Shown here: in pieces, positions 48,772 to 60,171 of the stretch
Layout of the letters: every line of letters begins with the position of its first letter
Position numbering within the stretch: the first letter of the stretch is position 1
From: Chaetoceros tenuissimus
Lineage: Eukaryota > Bacillariophyta > Thalassiosirophyceae > Chaetocerotales > Chaetocerotaceae
DNA length: 64,000 bases
Assembly (NCBI GenBank): GCA_021927905.1
Contig: BLLK01000069.1
Location: 2,852,001-2,916,000 of the forward strand
Direction: 5' to 3'
Program-made: the position numbers and the translations under genes
The notes under the pieces: generated by a model
The model's input: the letters and a program-made list of their open reading frames with translations, nothing else
Database searches by the model: none
What the model was told of the DNA's origin: nothing

Positions 48772-50688
48772 ATGTCGACAGAGGTCACCGATGATAATAT
48801 CGATACTGCTAGACGAGAGAGCCTAGACGCAGGCAGAAGAGATAGTCTTTCTTCAAGTAGACGCGGTAGTGTAGGTTCGAGACGAGATAGTATGTCTACA
48901 GTTGGCAGTAAAAGCAAGGCACCTTCAAGGGGGCTTTCCTACTTGAGAGAGGAAGCTTTGAGTAAGGACCAAACTCTTCCTAGCGAACAAATAAATTCTG
49001 CAGAAGAAACATCTCAGTCACCAGAAAGTGAAAGCGATGATTATGAAAATACTCAATATGGCACTCTAGATGCACCCCAAAGTCTTGCCCATGATCATTC
49101 TCATGACCACGGCGATGAATTCAGGGATAACGACGAAGTGAATTGTATACATGATGATGAGGTACATGAACGTCAGGAACTTCAAAACTCAACCCTGACA
49201 CAAAATACTTACTTTACAACAGCCACCACTAGTCCCAATGACCCACCCGATTCTTCTGACGACTCTTCTGATACATCGTTAGATCAACAAGAGCAAGCAC
49301 CACTAGTAGAAAATCAAGAGAGTGATGCCGACTCTAATGCAAGCTCCCTAGATGAACTACAAAATGTCTTGCAGAATGCCCCAACGCAATCCTTCCGCGA
49401 CCTTACTAGACGAGTGAGCTTCACTGGCCTATTCGAGACAGAGGAGCTAGAGGAAAAGAAGGAACCCGTATCTTCAAATGAAACCGGGCAAATAAGGCCC
49501 GTGTTGCGAAATGGCACAAGTTGCAACTCCCTTTCAAGTACAAAACTCTATCATTCATGTAATGAGGGTCCAGTTCGCAATGATGATAAATTTCCATCAC
49601 AGACAAGTCTATTGTCACGGCTACTTCCTGAACTAAATTCCGCAACCATGACATCAGATACGAAATTGGGAAAGCTACTACAATATATCGATCCATATAT
49701 TGTTGTCCTTATTTTTCTAAACTCTGTGCTAATAGGAATTTCTACATTTGATTTTGTGACGGATTCACCTAGAGTTAGTGATGCATTCGAGGTCACTGAT
49801 TTGATATTCCTAGCCATATTTACCGTTGAAGTATCTCTGAATTTAGCCCACTATATTCGATTAGATCGCATTTATTTTAAATCCAATGTACTTATAGGCA
49901 ATGATACAATACTCGGAGGCAGGATGACAGTTCCAGAATGGTGGCCAAAGTTTGAACCAATGGCGGAAGAAGAAAAGCGAAGACGAGAAAAAGATTTTTC
50001 GTGGCTTGTTTTTGATCTGCTCATCATTATCATGTCATGGAGCTTCCTAAAATCGCCAATGAATATATTCCGAGCTTTCCGTATTCTTCGAGCGATCCGT
50101 TTGCTGAGCAAAGTTCGATCATTGAAAAATTTGACAAAGGCATTACTGCATGTATGTCCAAAGATGGGAGCATTAGCTTTCATCACACTCATTTTATTCA
50201 CCGTCGTGGGTGTAATGATAACGTTACTATTCCAAGGTATGCCAATTGGTGCGGATCCTGACAATTTGGCAGATGGAGAACTAAGCGACGACTATTTTGG
50301 AACGATATTCCTGAGTCTCCTCACATTATTTCAAATGATGACATTCGACAATTGGCATGAGCCTGCTAGAGAGGTCATGGCAGTGAAACCATATGCGTGG
50401 GTAATCTTCGTATTTTGGGTGTTTGTATCGGGATTTGTAATTATGAATTTGATCATTGCTATTGTATGCGAATCTCTTGTAAAATTAGATCAATACGGAA
50501 TAAAGGCTATGAAAGGACAAGAAATTGGTGAAGAATTCAGTATACACGATCTATCACAAGACTTATCAACTCATTCTACTGATGGCTTGATTGCACAAAG
50601 ATTAGTCCAAATAGAAAGCGCTCTACTCCAGCTGATGGATAATGAGGTCGAAATTTTGACAGAAATCGAGAAGCTGAAGCAATCATAA
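48772..50688 (+). CDS. Single-domain voltage-gated cation channel (EukCat), long N-terminus
   Basis: 638 residues, one exon. The channel core (about 295-590) aligns with the preceding gene: S1 (LLQYIDPYIVVLIFLNSVLIGISTF), S4 (NIFRAFRILRAIRLLSK), pore TLFQMMTFDNW (about 517-527) and S6 (YAWVIFVFWVFVSGFVIMNLIIAIV). The first 290 residues are disordered. They begin with four R-R-x-S units (RRESL, RRDSL, RRGSV, RRDSM at about 14-44) that fit PKA or CaM-kinase consensus sites, followed by an acidic Ser/Asp-rich region. The C-terminus has a short coiled coil (IESALLQLMDNEVEILTEIEKLK). Unlike its intron-containing neighbour this copy is intronless. It is expected to form a tetrameric Na+/Ca2+ channel. 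Confidence 0.87.
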   Translation: MSTEVTDDNIDTARRESLDAGRRDSLSSSRRGSVGSRRDSMSTVGSKSKAPSRGLSYLREEALSKDQTLPSEQINSAEETSQSPESESDDYENTQYGTLDAPQSLAHDHSHDHGDEFRDNDEVNCIHDDEVHERQELQNSTLTQNTYFTTATTSPNDPPDSSDDSSDTSLDQQEQAPLVENQESDADSNASSLDELQNVLQNAPTQSFRDLTRRVSFTGLFETEELEEKKEPVSSNETGQIRPVLRNGTSCNSLSSTKLYHSCNEGPVRNDDKFPSQTSLLSRLLPELNSATMTSDTKLGKLLQYIDPYIVVLIFLNSVLIGISTFDFVTDSPRVSDAFEVTDLIFLAIFTVEVSLNLAHYIRLDRIYFKSNVLIGNDTILGGRMTVPEWWPKFEPMAEEEKRRREKDFSWLVFDLLIIIMSWSFLKSPMNIFRAFRILRAIRLLSKVRSLKNLTKALLHVCPKMGALAFITLILFTVVGVMITLLFQGMPIGADPDNLADGELSDDYFGTIFLSLLTLFQMMTFDNWHEPAREVMAVKPYAWVIFVFWVFVSGFVIMNLIIAIVCESLVKLDQYGIKAMKGQEIGEEFSIHDLSQDLSTHSTDGLIAQRLVQIESALLQLMDNEVEILTEIEKLKQS

Positions 50689-51047
50689 TAATATTGCTTA
50701 GTATACAGTATTATAAAATCATTTATATTTTCAACTTGCGCTTGTGCTCATATGATTTGGAATTGTTGATATCATTGGTCTAACTTTGAAGTGCTACTGG
50801 TAAACACCACTCACCACTCACCACTCAACACTCAAGTACTCTTACAATTAGAGTGTCTGTAGTAAACAAATAAAAGACACTCTTTTCATCATGACAAAGA
50901 GGAGAGAATGAAAAGGACGTACGTACCAGTGTACCAGCATTCATTCATTCACAGCAGCAGCCAGCAGCAACAAGCAGCAATGCAGCAACTGAAATACCCA
51001 TAACATTGTGTTTGCATGAAAAACATACAAAGCAACAAAAATAGAAA
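50689..51047. other. Intergenic with short ACTCACC tandem
   Basis: 359 bp between two plus-strand genes. A CCACTCA-type tandem (50807-50833) and a GCAGCAGCCAGCAGCAACAA tract (50953-50975) are present. No gene is supported. Confidence 0.5.
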
Positions 51048-51713
51048 ATGTCTTCATCATCATTTGGAACCTGGTATGACAATCAAAAGAATGAAGAAAA
51101 TGGAGGGGGCGGAGATAGCGGAATGACTTTGCCGTTGTTCGATAGCGTCTCATCAAATGTCCCAGCAGATTTCGGTTTCAACAGCATCAAATCTAGTTTA
51201 GAGGCACAGATGCCTCAACAAATATTGGGAATGAATTACCAACAGAGATTCCAGGTATTTTGTGGACTATTGATTTTATCAGGAGTGTTTTTCTCGCTTG
51301 GATTTTTTGTCGGCTTACCTCTGATTTCGATCAGACCACAAAAGTTTGCTCTCAGTTTTACATGTGGTTCTTTGACGTTCATGGGAAGCTTTGCAATTTT
51401 ACGTGGACCACAAGCCCATATACAAGGAATGCTGACTCCTGATCGAATTCCTTTTACAGCTGTCTATGTTGGGAGCATGCTCATGACATTATATTTCACA
51501 TTCACAGCTCATGGTGCAAAGGGCTACGTTACAGTTTTGATTAGTTCAGGCTTTCAGATATTAGCGTTACTTTGGTACTTGGTTACATTTTTACCAGGAG
51601 GTGCACAAGGAATGAAAGTATTGACTTCTGCCATCATAACAATGTTGAGACCATTGATAGTAGGTTGTACTAAATGCTTACAAACCATTCTTTCTCGAGC
51701 ATTTGGTTCATAA
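51048..51713 (+). CDS. SFT2-family vesicle transport protein
   Basis: 221 residues with four clustered transmembrane helices, the Got1/Sft2 fold: FQVFCGLLILSGVFFSLGFFVGLP, KFALSFTCGSLTFMGSFAIL, FTAVYVGSMLMTLYFTFTAH and VLISSGFQILALLWYLVTFLP. The family motif around GPQAHIQGMLTPDRIPFTAVYVGSM (human GPVKQLKKM...RLLAT) is present, as is the LWYLVTFLPGGAQGM end of the last helix. Sft2 acts in retrograde vesicle fusion at the Golgi. The N-terminal 60 residues are Ser/Gly-rich and cytosolic. Length is normal. Convergent with the ABCG gene, with an 82-bp gap. Confidence 0.88.
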   Translation: MSSSSFGTWYDNQKNEENGGGGDSGMTLPLFDSVSSNVPADFGFNSIKSSLEAQMPQQILGMNYQQRFQVFCGLLILSGVFFSLGFFVGLPLISIRPQKFALSFTCGSLTFMGSFAILRGPQAHIQGMLTPDRIPFTAVYVGSMLMTLYFTFTAHGAKGYVTVLISSGFQILALLWYLVTFLPGGAQGMKVLTSAIITMLRPLIVGCTKCLQTILSRAFGS

Positions 51714-51795
51714 AGACAAACTAAAAAGTGTACATAAATATTCATATATTTTAAATAAAGCAATTTGGTTGGGGAATAAATCGATAAACACAAAT

Positions 51796-54031
51796 TTAGA
51801 GATAGGTCAATGCTTTCTTCTTGAGAACAACTAATGCCGCCACGCGGAAGAAGATAAATATTCCAATCAAAATGATCCAATATACAAACATTGGCAGTTG
51901 ATCAACATTTGAAATCGTCAGGAGTTGATCGCAGGGGTTCATCATTGGCATGCTGCCTTGTTCTCCTTGAGCAATCGAAGCATTAGAACATTCTCGGAAT
52001 TCACCATCGAGCATCAGTCGAACTGCAAATGTAAGTGAGCATAGATATTGTGCCCAACTATAGTATGAATGAATGAGATTAGAGCCTGAAATAGGGACGA
52101 AACAGTTAATAAGTCATAATGCTTACCGCAACCAAATCGGAATAAAATCTGTCGGGACAAAGAAACCAGCAAAGAGCAATTGAGGTACAAACAGAACAGG
52201 CAAGAATTCTTGCCCCATCTTTGGATCTGTTACTGAACATCCAAGAAGTACAGCAACTGCAGTTGCAGCCATGGCCAAGACATAGATTATTGCAAAGAAT
52301 AGAACTATATTCATGTCAAGTGAGAGGCAATAGTAACAGATAATTGTCTATTGGCACAAAAATGTATTAGATCCTAGAAATATACAAGGTGTGTGCAATG
52401 ATGTTAGAATTAGAAACTTACCTGAACAACCATTTGACAAAAAGTCACAACTGATTCAATGACGAGCCGACTGATAAAGTAAGCACCAACAGAATAGTGG
52501 TTTGTAGAATATTCCCGTAGAAAGACAGGACGCTCCTCTGGAAAAGCCAATAAGGAAGGTTGAGCTGTTCCAAACATTCCCAGCATCAAGACCATAATCA
52601 TTCCACCGAAACGACTCTGTACGTTCTACAAAATGAAAAATGTTAGAGCGACGGTTGTCTACGTACAATGTGCTTTCATTCAATTACATCACTAACCTGA
52701 AATTCATTCAAATCTCTTTTTCCGATGTCCCAAAAGATGATACCGACAAGAAAAGCCATAAAAATAGTGAACACAAATCTTGTCGCCAATGCTTTCTTGT
52801 TACGAATAACATTCCTCCATTCCCTTTGTAGTAACATGGTGACTTGGGTGCAAAAAGACACTTTATCATCAGGATGAATATCATCATTTGCGATAGATCT
52901 ACCAAGCAAATCCACATCCTTATCAGATTCCTGTGGATTAGAGGGATTCGAATAGGGTTTGAGATTATCTGGGAAAAATCCACATTCAATAAGTTCTTGC
53001 TTTGGTGTAGCTTGTGCGACATCGATAATCCAATCTGCAGGATTATAGTGTAGTGGCATTGGGTAACCGTTGTCTTCAAAAAAGGAAAACATTTCATCTG
53101 TGTCACCTTGAGCCATCACCGAACCCTTATTTAAAAGTATCACTTGATCGAATGACTCATACACTTTCCCGCTAGGTTGGTGAATTGTGAAAAGAACGGA
53201 AGCGCCTGCACCGGCCACCTTTTTCAATACTTTCACTAATTGCATTGCGGAATAACTATCCAGCCCACTATGGTTTGGAATCAAATAAAAATATATGTTG
53301 AATTCATACGAATACCAAGCATCTACATTCAGAACTTCAGGGAACTTACCTTGTTGGCTCGTCCAAGAAAATGATGGAAGGACGAACAACGAGTTCACAC
53401 CCAACACTTGTTCTTTTCCGCTGTCCGCCTGAGCAACCCTTAAGCAATGGCCCTCCAATAATAGTATCTGCGCAACTTTGAAGACCCAACTCTTTCAACA
53501 TTCTCTCTGTTAGACTATGAAGATCCTCATCGGTCATACTACGAGGCAGGCGAAGTTTCGCTGAAAAGCGGATACATTCTCTTGGCGTCGAAGTGACTTG
53601 TAGACTATCATCTTGTGCTACGAAAGCAATCTGTTGTCTGACTGCAACTTTTGAGGGGTCAACGAGGAAATTATTCAGGCGAATATCTTTCGTTATATTC
53701 ATGTTTCCTTTCGACTTTACCCTTCCACTTAGTATGTTCAGGAGGGACGTCTTTCCAGAACCCGATGGGCCTAAGATTGCACAGATCTGTTTTGCTGGAA
53801 CCTCCCCAAACACATCAGAAAGAATTACTTTTTCCTCTCCTTTCTTTTTCTGCAACAACATTTTTTCTTTAGTAATATGATATGAAATGGAGTATTGATA
53901 CACAGAAAACTTACAACAATCATATTGACATCTCGCCAAGTTAATGTTTTCCCAGTTCTTGGAGTAAATGGATCATTATAACTATGCGGCTTACCCAAAT
54001 CAACTACACCATTTTCGCTGTCTTCATACAT
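51796..54031 (-). CDS. ABCG-family half-transporter
   Basis: 624 residues in six exons: 54031-53915, 53849-53350, 53267-52697, 52625-52422, 52347-52127, 52057-51796. All junctions use GT/AG and keep frame (117, 500, 571, 204, 221 and 262 nt). The ATPase comes first: Walker A GPSGSGKTS (about 66-74), signature GCSGGQRKRTSVG, and Walker B IIFLDEPTSGLDS completed across the exon 2/3 splice. The membrane domain follows, with TRFVFTIFMAFLVGIIFWDIG, the LLAFPEERPVFLRE loop and YFISRLVIESV. A Cys-containing loop precedes the last helix (MFVYWIILIGIFIFFRVAALVVL). Such half-transporters dimerise to export lipids or sterols. The substrate is unknown. Confidence 0.9.
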
Positions 54032-54323
54032 ATTTTTCTAGTATCTGCTCTTCTTTCAGTTTCTATTTTCTTTTATGTTCAAAAATAAAATCTTTTCAAT
54101 ATTTTTGCAGTACTTGTTTGATCTGATTGATCTATAGTGAGAAGTCTTCAAGCTTCTTGAATTGTGTTGGATGAAAAAGTAGTAATCTCAATGGATGATA
54201 ACCAAATGAGAACCCCTATTTAGAGTAGGTTTCAGGGTTCTCATCGACGTCATGCTTAAAATAATAGCCTTGTCCAAATCCAAATAAAACTTCCAACCTT
54301 AGTCCAGATTGCTTGTGCGTAAA

Positions 54324-55929
54324 TTACTTGAATTGATTTTGAAGATGATTTAAAATTGTTTCTGCAGATGGTCTTTCACTATATTGATCATATTTATGAG
54401 ATGATTTTTACAAAAAGAATGAATTACAAATGTGTAACATAAGATAGACTCACCTACTATTCTGTAACCAACAAAGTTGAATTGCATTGGCTAAAGAAGC
54501 CATCAGAGGATGAGTGTAATCTGGTAGTTTTGGCCTTTCTCCACTGCGTATTTTTTCTGCAGCAATTTCATCGGAAAATTCTTCAAAAATCCATTTCCCA
54601 GTCAAGATTGAATAAAGCTATCTAGGGGTTAGAAATTTGTGTACATATCACAACAAGGCAATTTTTCGACATACTCACAACATTACCCATTTGATAAATA
54701 TCAATCTTTTCATTCAATTCATCTATATCATTGTATTCTTCAGGACTTCGATACTTTCCAGGGGATAGACCAATTATGAATGTGCAAGGACGATGATGTT
54801 TCTTGGAAAATGAAATGAATCTGGCCCTGTTAAAGTCATTAATCTTTATGGAGCCATCTTTGAAAAGTAAAAACTGACTCGGAGTCAAGTCAGTATGAAC
54901 GACAGAAACATTTTCTTGATCGTCTAATGTGTGCAATTCATTTACACTTTGTGCAACTTGCAATGCGTAGGCATACCTTTGTTCAAGAGACAAAGGAGCT
55001 GGCGAGGTAACAGTATTTTTTGGCCAAATGGACTCGCTTAATGTTTTCGAAGCAAACTCAGCAAGCACCGTATTGCCACAATGCGCATAAATATCCATTA
55101 CACGAGATCTTGAAGTAGCATGCTCTGTGATGACTGCATCTCGTCGATGTCTATCAAAATTTCTTGACGAGAAATCTTGCTCATATCGTAATGTTTTCAT
55201 TGCAATAGTTGATCTTTCGCTTGAGTCAAATACCTGCCACACATCACGCCAAAACCCTTGACCTCCAAGCCGCAACTTCTCCGTCGCTTCTCTGCTTTCT
55301 TCGACGAAAAAACGTGTGAAATCAATCTCATTGACCAAATTACACGTTGGTAAATACTTTGACTGCCATTCATATTCAAGTTGACATTTGTCATCTTTCA
55401 TGGGCATTCTATTGGCATATTTCCGACTATCTCTCAATTTCTTCTGTGCCTCTTCATCTTCACTAGTCCAGGAATACTCCATTTGCCGCTTTGATGGATA
55501 TCTATCCAAATCAAAAACAGGTAATCGACGGACTCTCACAATTTTTGATGTGAAATCTTTCTCACTGGTTTCTGACTTTGAAAAGAAGTCGTCTTCGATA
55601 TTTCTTGGATAGCTAAAGTAGCACCCTATTACCAAGGGTTTGCTTTGAAGCAATATTTTATGTTTTCTCGCAGTCCTTTCATGAATGACACAATGATAAA
55701 ATGTAATGTACATTATCATGGAAAAAATCACCATCAACACAAAGCTAGGTCTTTGCATAGGCATACCTCGTCTGATCCACCGAAATGTTCTTTTCTTTCT
55801 GCGTTTATCGTTTTTCAACAATGCATCATCTGCAGATTCTTGTTGATGGGTATTCTGCATGTCCAGCATAAATATTTCCTTCTCTACATTGCCAGCTGTC
55901 CTTCTTCTGAAAGTCGAAGATACTGTCAT
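54324..55929 (-). CDS. Membrane-anchored kinase-like protein with DFN motif
   Basis: 489 residues in three exons (55929-54679, 54617-54454, 54378-54324). The start is the ATG at 55929, since the upstream frame opens with TTG. A signal-anchor helix (about 64-82, FVLMVIFSMIMYITFYHCV) predicts type II topology. The kinase fold begins near RLGGQGFWRDVWQVF, with the Lys in IAMKTL. The catalytic loop is VVHTDLTPSQFLL (HxDLxxxQ) and the metal motif is INDFNRARF, with Asn in place of the DFG glycine. SPGKYRSPEEY takes the APE place, DIYQMGNVLYSILTG spans the first splice, and SERPSAETILNHL closes the domain. HTDL...DFNR kinases are recurrent in diatoms. Lumenal or extracellular activity is possible but unproven. 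Confidence 0.8.
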
Positions 55930-56428
55930 TTTCCCTAGACCCAAGCTTTCTCTGTTTCATAGTATACGCAGTGGCTTGCAAAAATACGTTTGAATTTGTA
56001 AGTTAGGTAGAAGTGCCACAACTAAGTATGGCATTCATCAGATTTGTAAACTCGTACACATACAATAGACTTCACAATGGTTCGTCATTGGTACCATATC
56101 TCTGCTTGCACATGATAGGTTATGATTAAAAATGAGGTTACGTCATCTCCAATAACGTCATTACCGTTGACTTTGTCTTCGCGGGTAAAAGTTGTTTCAA
56201 AAATTCTGCAACGATCAATTGAGAGCAGCACGATAGAACAATCATATCTGTCTTGTAGAAGCAAACTTGTGTCATCACGTTAAAAAGAAAATACCACATC
56301 GATATCCATCAACACATCAGATCTCTTGCTCAGCCATCAAAACAAGAAGGAAGAGCAGCAGCATTTGCATTTGAAAGGAAGCACAACAAGGGTTTACCAA
56401 AAAATAATTCTTTACGCACGAAACAACT
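55930..56428. promoter_or_regulatory. Divergent promoter region, DFN kinase / plastid J-protein
   Basis: 499 bp between divergent ATGs. No gene, repeat or defined element was recognised. Confidence 0.4.
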
Positions 56429-57911
56429 ATGATGAAACTATATGCTAGAGAAATAACAGTATTTCTTTTTCTATCCAATCATCTTTTCGCATCAGCTTTT
56501 ACACCATTAGGCACGAGACAAACATCTATATCATCGAGAGCATTAGAAACTACTAAAAGTGCACTTCATATAGCCACGAATGCTAGCACAGAAGATGTGA
56601 AAGAAAAAAAGACAACGAGTAGAAATGTGAGGAAGGAAGAGTCTAATTATTTATTGGATGAGTTTCGTACAGCAGATGGATATATAGTTGATCCTTATCA
56701 AATTCTACAAGTGGACAGAAATGCTGAATTAGGAGATATAAAGAGACAATATCGAGCATTGAGTAAGATATATCATCCAGATAGCATTAGACATTTGGAT
56801 AAATTACCTGGTGAATGGTAAGTCTTAATGAAATGATTTTATTCGTTGCAGGGATTTCAGAAATGTTGTAGTTCTAATAAATTACGAATTAACTTGTATT
56901 TCGAAACGTGAAAATGATAGTCAGGATATGAACGACGCAAGGGATGAATGGGAAAAGATATTACTCTCTTATACTATTCTCTCTGATCGCCGTCTGAGGC
57001 TGAGGTATGATAGAAACTCTGAATTATCAGACACTATTAATACCATTGGCCATGTCTTTGAATGGGGTTTTGGTAATCTTGCAAAGGCTGCCAAAACAAC
57101 AGCGAAAACTATCAGTGTAGGTATTGAGATTAGTAAAAAAGTTGATGAAGCTTTTCAAGAATTTAAAGAAGAGTTAAGACATCATGAAACCATAAAGACC
57201 GAAGAAGAAAGCGAGGTGAAAGCGGCCAAGTCAAGCTCCATTCAGAGCAAAGATTTGGAGAAGGACAAGGAATCAATCCTCCCAAGTAATGTTGTGTCGA
57301 AGCAAGCCATATCTGAAGAACGTGCACATGACGAAAGATTCAAAGCAAGCGCAATATTTAATAATCAAGTGGAAAAATCAGAAAAAAAGAAGACACAAAG
57401 AAATCCACCTACGAATGCTGCTAATGGCGATAATATAATAGATGAAGCCGAAAATGTCCGAACTCTGGCGATCCCTACCTCATCATCGAGGAGAGAGGAG
57501 GAGGAGAATTTGGATGATGACATGGAAGAAAACAAAAAAGTGTTTGAAGCAAAGATGCAAAGAGAGACGAAGGCTAAAAACACAGTTACTGGATCGACAA
57601 CTTCAACATTTACTTCTACATCATCAAAGACTGTCTCACAAATGAGTAAAATTGCTATTGTACTACCACCACCAAAGGATGAATATTATACGCCATTGGA
57701 AGCCTGTGCAATAATCTATGAGCATGAATTGAATCCAGCTCTTGATAAACCAAAGGCAATAAAGATATTAGTGGAATATGAATATGTCCCAGTGAAACGA
57801 GCCCAATTATACGTTGTATACAATAAGTTTAAGGAAGGTAAAGTGAAGAAAAGCAACCAATGGAGAAAGGTTCACAACCAGCGTGTTATTGCAGCAAGTC
57901 TCAACCCATGA
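56429..57911 (+). CDS. Plastid-targeted J-domain protein
   Basis: 459 residues in two exons (56429-56817 and 56921-57911; donor GTAAGT, acceptor ATAG). The signal peptide ends LFASA-FTP, a near-perfect diatom plastid motif. The J domain (about 90-190) reads YQILQVDRNAELGDIKRQYRAL with HPD in KIYHPDSI. It is lengthened around the splice (LDKLPGEW then CQDMNDARDEW), closing with LLSYTILSDRRLRLRYDRN. A helical stretch follows (WGFGNLAKAAKTTAKTISVGIEI), then a charged, low-complexity linker. A C-terminal folded block (YYTPLEACAIIYEHELNPA...LVEYEYVPVKRAQLYVVYNKF) is not recognised. It probably recruits plastid Hsp70; clients are unknown. An alternative CAG acceptor two codons on would bring a stop. 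Confidence 0.82.
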
Positions 57912-58014
57912 AGCTAATAAATATATGAATGACATTTCATTTCACAATTGTAAAAGATAACTTATGACAATTAGGTCACTCTGTTTTATTCTCACATCTA
58001 TTCTATGGATCACA

Positions 58015-60171
58015 TTACTTTCTATGTCGTTTTTTCCTTTTCTCACTACGACTGTATTTTCTGTGACGTTTCTTCTTCTCTCCTTTTCGGTGTTTCCGAC
58101 GGTGGTGCTTGCGTTCGCGTTTGCGACCTCGTTCGGATTCAGAGTCACTAGAATATTCGCTGACATCGTCTTCTTCTCTATCTATTTCTGTTTTAGATGA
58201 AATAGTGTCTATTACTTCTTCCTCCGCATTTGTACGGAATTTCGAAACATTTTCTTCGCTATTGCTGCAATCAACATCTTTTTTGACATTGTCTAAATTA
58301 TCTGTGTCATCAATATCAGACATTAGATCATCGTTCTCTGAATCATCTTCAAAGATCGATTTCATGATTTCCATTGTTGGTCTTTCTAATACATCAAAAT
58401 TTTCACCGGAGAGTTTGTACGCCTCAGTTTTTGGTGGTAATGGAACACTACCATTGCCAATCTTCCCCAAAATCTCATTCTGAAAGAAATTCTCTTCTAG
58501 ACTTGCATGAATACCAGATTTCGTTTCAATTGCATCAAGAGGTTTGCCATTTTCCCCTGGAAAAGCAACATTCATCCTTTTACACAACAAAACACTTGGC
58601 TGCCAAGATGTAGTCTTTCGATGAATGGTGACTTTCGTAGGGTCGGTGTGTTCTTTGCTCGAATCTTTACTAGCATGATTTGACTTCGTCGATGTAGTGA
58701 AACGATCTTTCAAAGATTCTGCAAGTGCTGCAAAGGATCCACCTGCCATGGGCTTCAAACTTCGTTGAATAGATTGACCATCTCCATTCTCGTCCTCAGT
58801 CCCTGTTCGAGCATTTCTTCTTGCTCTCAACATGTCTAGACTCATATTGGTGGATAAATTCTTTATGCCCTCAATCTTTTCAGATGTTCCAAAATCATGA
58901 GGTACAGGAGAATAATTCAAAGGTAAATCGGGGCCAGGAAATCGCTTCATGTTTATGGTTTTCATCGATCCCTTTGCAAGAACGAATCCCTTCATTGGCG
59001 GTTTGCCATCAGAAGTGACGGCTGTCTTCCCGGACATTGACTTTCCACTGTTGCCTGTCCATATACTCAAGGAAGAAGCAAAGTCGTTGACTTTCTCAGA
59101 TTCGTGTTTGGGCATTCCATCGTCTATCAAGTCCTCTACTTCACTATCGCTTGCATCGTTAATTTCGTGATGGTAATCTTCTTTATTTATATTCAATTTT
59201 CCATTCTTTTTCTGATTGAATCCCATCTGATTATCATAGACATCATCGTCATCATCATGAAGCGCAAAGCCACCGACCGTCGTTGACCCTATGAAATCAT
59301 CTGCCGTTTCATAGGCTAAGACTCCACTTGAATTATCATGATTCTCTTTTCTTGATACTTGCATATCATCTTCCCCGTCCAAGATATCATTTGTTCTGTA
59401 GACATTCATTCTTCCACTTCCATCTATACTAGCAGCAGATTTAGCTCTCATTTCTGCTCTTTTCTTTCGCATCTCTTTGTGCGCCCTGAACTCTGGGGCC
59501 ATGTGGAATGGGTCGTAGTCCAAACCATAGGTATCAAGCTTGGGATGAGGCAAATCTCTTAGTGTTTGCTTGCTAAGTTTTACTTGAATTCGTTTAATCT
59601 TCTTCGAAAGTATGATTGAATCATCGTTTTCGTTCTTATTTTTCTCCATCGGAGCATAGATATACGACGATCCATTATTCTGCTCTCTCCACCCTAAAAC
59701 TCTAAGTAATCTTTTACCAATGGAACCTTCACCTCTGATCCGACTGAAATCGCCAGATAATAAATCCTCAATGGACTTGTCTGAGTTTATGTTTTGCTTA
59801 CAGGTGTTTCTGCCTACATCATGACTAAATTCATCATTCACATTATCTGGACCACCAAACAGGTTCTCGTCTTCTTCGTCCATAAAATCACTTACAGTTT
59901 GTTTCTTCCTTCCCTTCAAAGATGACAGATTCGATTTTGATCTGGCTTTTGTTCTCCACGCTGGTCTTGCGTAATAATCACCCTCTACATCTTTAGTGGT
60001 CACATCTCCTTCTTCTTCGTCGTCGTCGTCATAACTAGGTTTCCAACCTTTCTTGGAACCTACTGTATTAAAGTGTCCCGCTGAAAATCCTCCTTGAAAG
60101 GCGCCATGCAATCTTGCCGTCTTGTTTCTTTTTGTCGATCTAGACTTTGTATATACTGGGCGATCAGACAT
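58015..60171 (-). CDS. GPATCH1/TOUGH-like G-patch protein (RNA processing)
   Basis: 718 residues, one exon. The N-terminal signature AFQGGFSAGHFNTVGSKKGW matches GPATCH1 and plant TOUGH. PEDF-type residues recur as VSDFMDEEDENLFG. The G-patch is recognisable as SIGKRLLRVLGWRE (about 157-170), though glycines after it are sparse. A mid-protein block (KGFVLAKGSMKTINMKRFPGPDLPLNY) matches the conserved FxLA...YPPPELPxDY segment of this family. The C-terminus is acidic and then a very basic Arg/Lys/His/Ser tail. Family members associate with the spliceosome and activate DEAH helicases in the nucleus. Start ATG at 60171. Confidence 0.85.
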   Translation of the reverse strand: MSDRPVYTKSRSTKRNKTARLHGAFQGGFSAGHFNTVGSKKGWKPSYDDDDEEEGDVTTKDVEGDYYARPAWRTKARSKSNLSSLKGRKKQTVSDFMDEEDENLFGGPDNVNDEFSHDVGRNTCKQNINSDKSIEDLLSGDFSRIRGEGSIGKRLLRVLGWREQNNGSSYIYAPMEKNKNENDDSIILSKKIKRIQVKLSKQTLRDLPHPKLDTYGLDYDPFHMAPEFRAHKEMRKKRAEMRAKSAASIDGSGRMNVYRTNDILDGEDDMQVSRKENHDNSSGVLAYETADDFIGSTTVGGFALHDDDDDVYDNQMGFNQKKNGKLNINKEDYHHEINDASDSEVEDLIDDGMPKHESEKVNDFASSLSIWTGNSGKSMSGKTAVTSDGKPPMKGFVLAKGSMKTINMKRFPGPDLPLNYSPVPHDFGTSEKIEGIKNLSTNMSLDMLRARRNARTGTEDENGDGQSIQRSLKPMAGGSFAALAESLKDRFTTSTKSNHASKDSSKEHTDPTKVTIHRKTTSWQPSVLLCKRMNVAFPGENGKPLDAIETKSGIHASLEENFFQNEILGKIGNGSVPLPPKTEAYKLSGENFDVLERPTMEIMKSIFEDDSENDDLMSDIDDTDNLDNVKKDVDCSNSEENVSKFRTNAEEEVIDTISSKTEIDREEDDVSEYSSDSESERGRKRERKHHRRKHRKGEKKKRHRKYSRSEKRKKRHRK

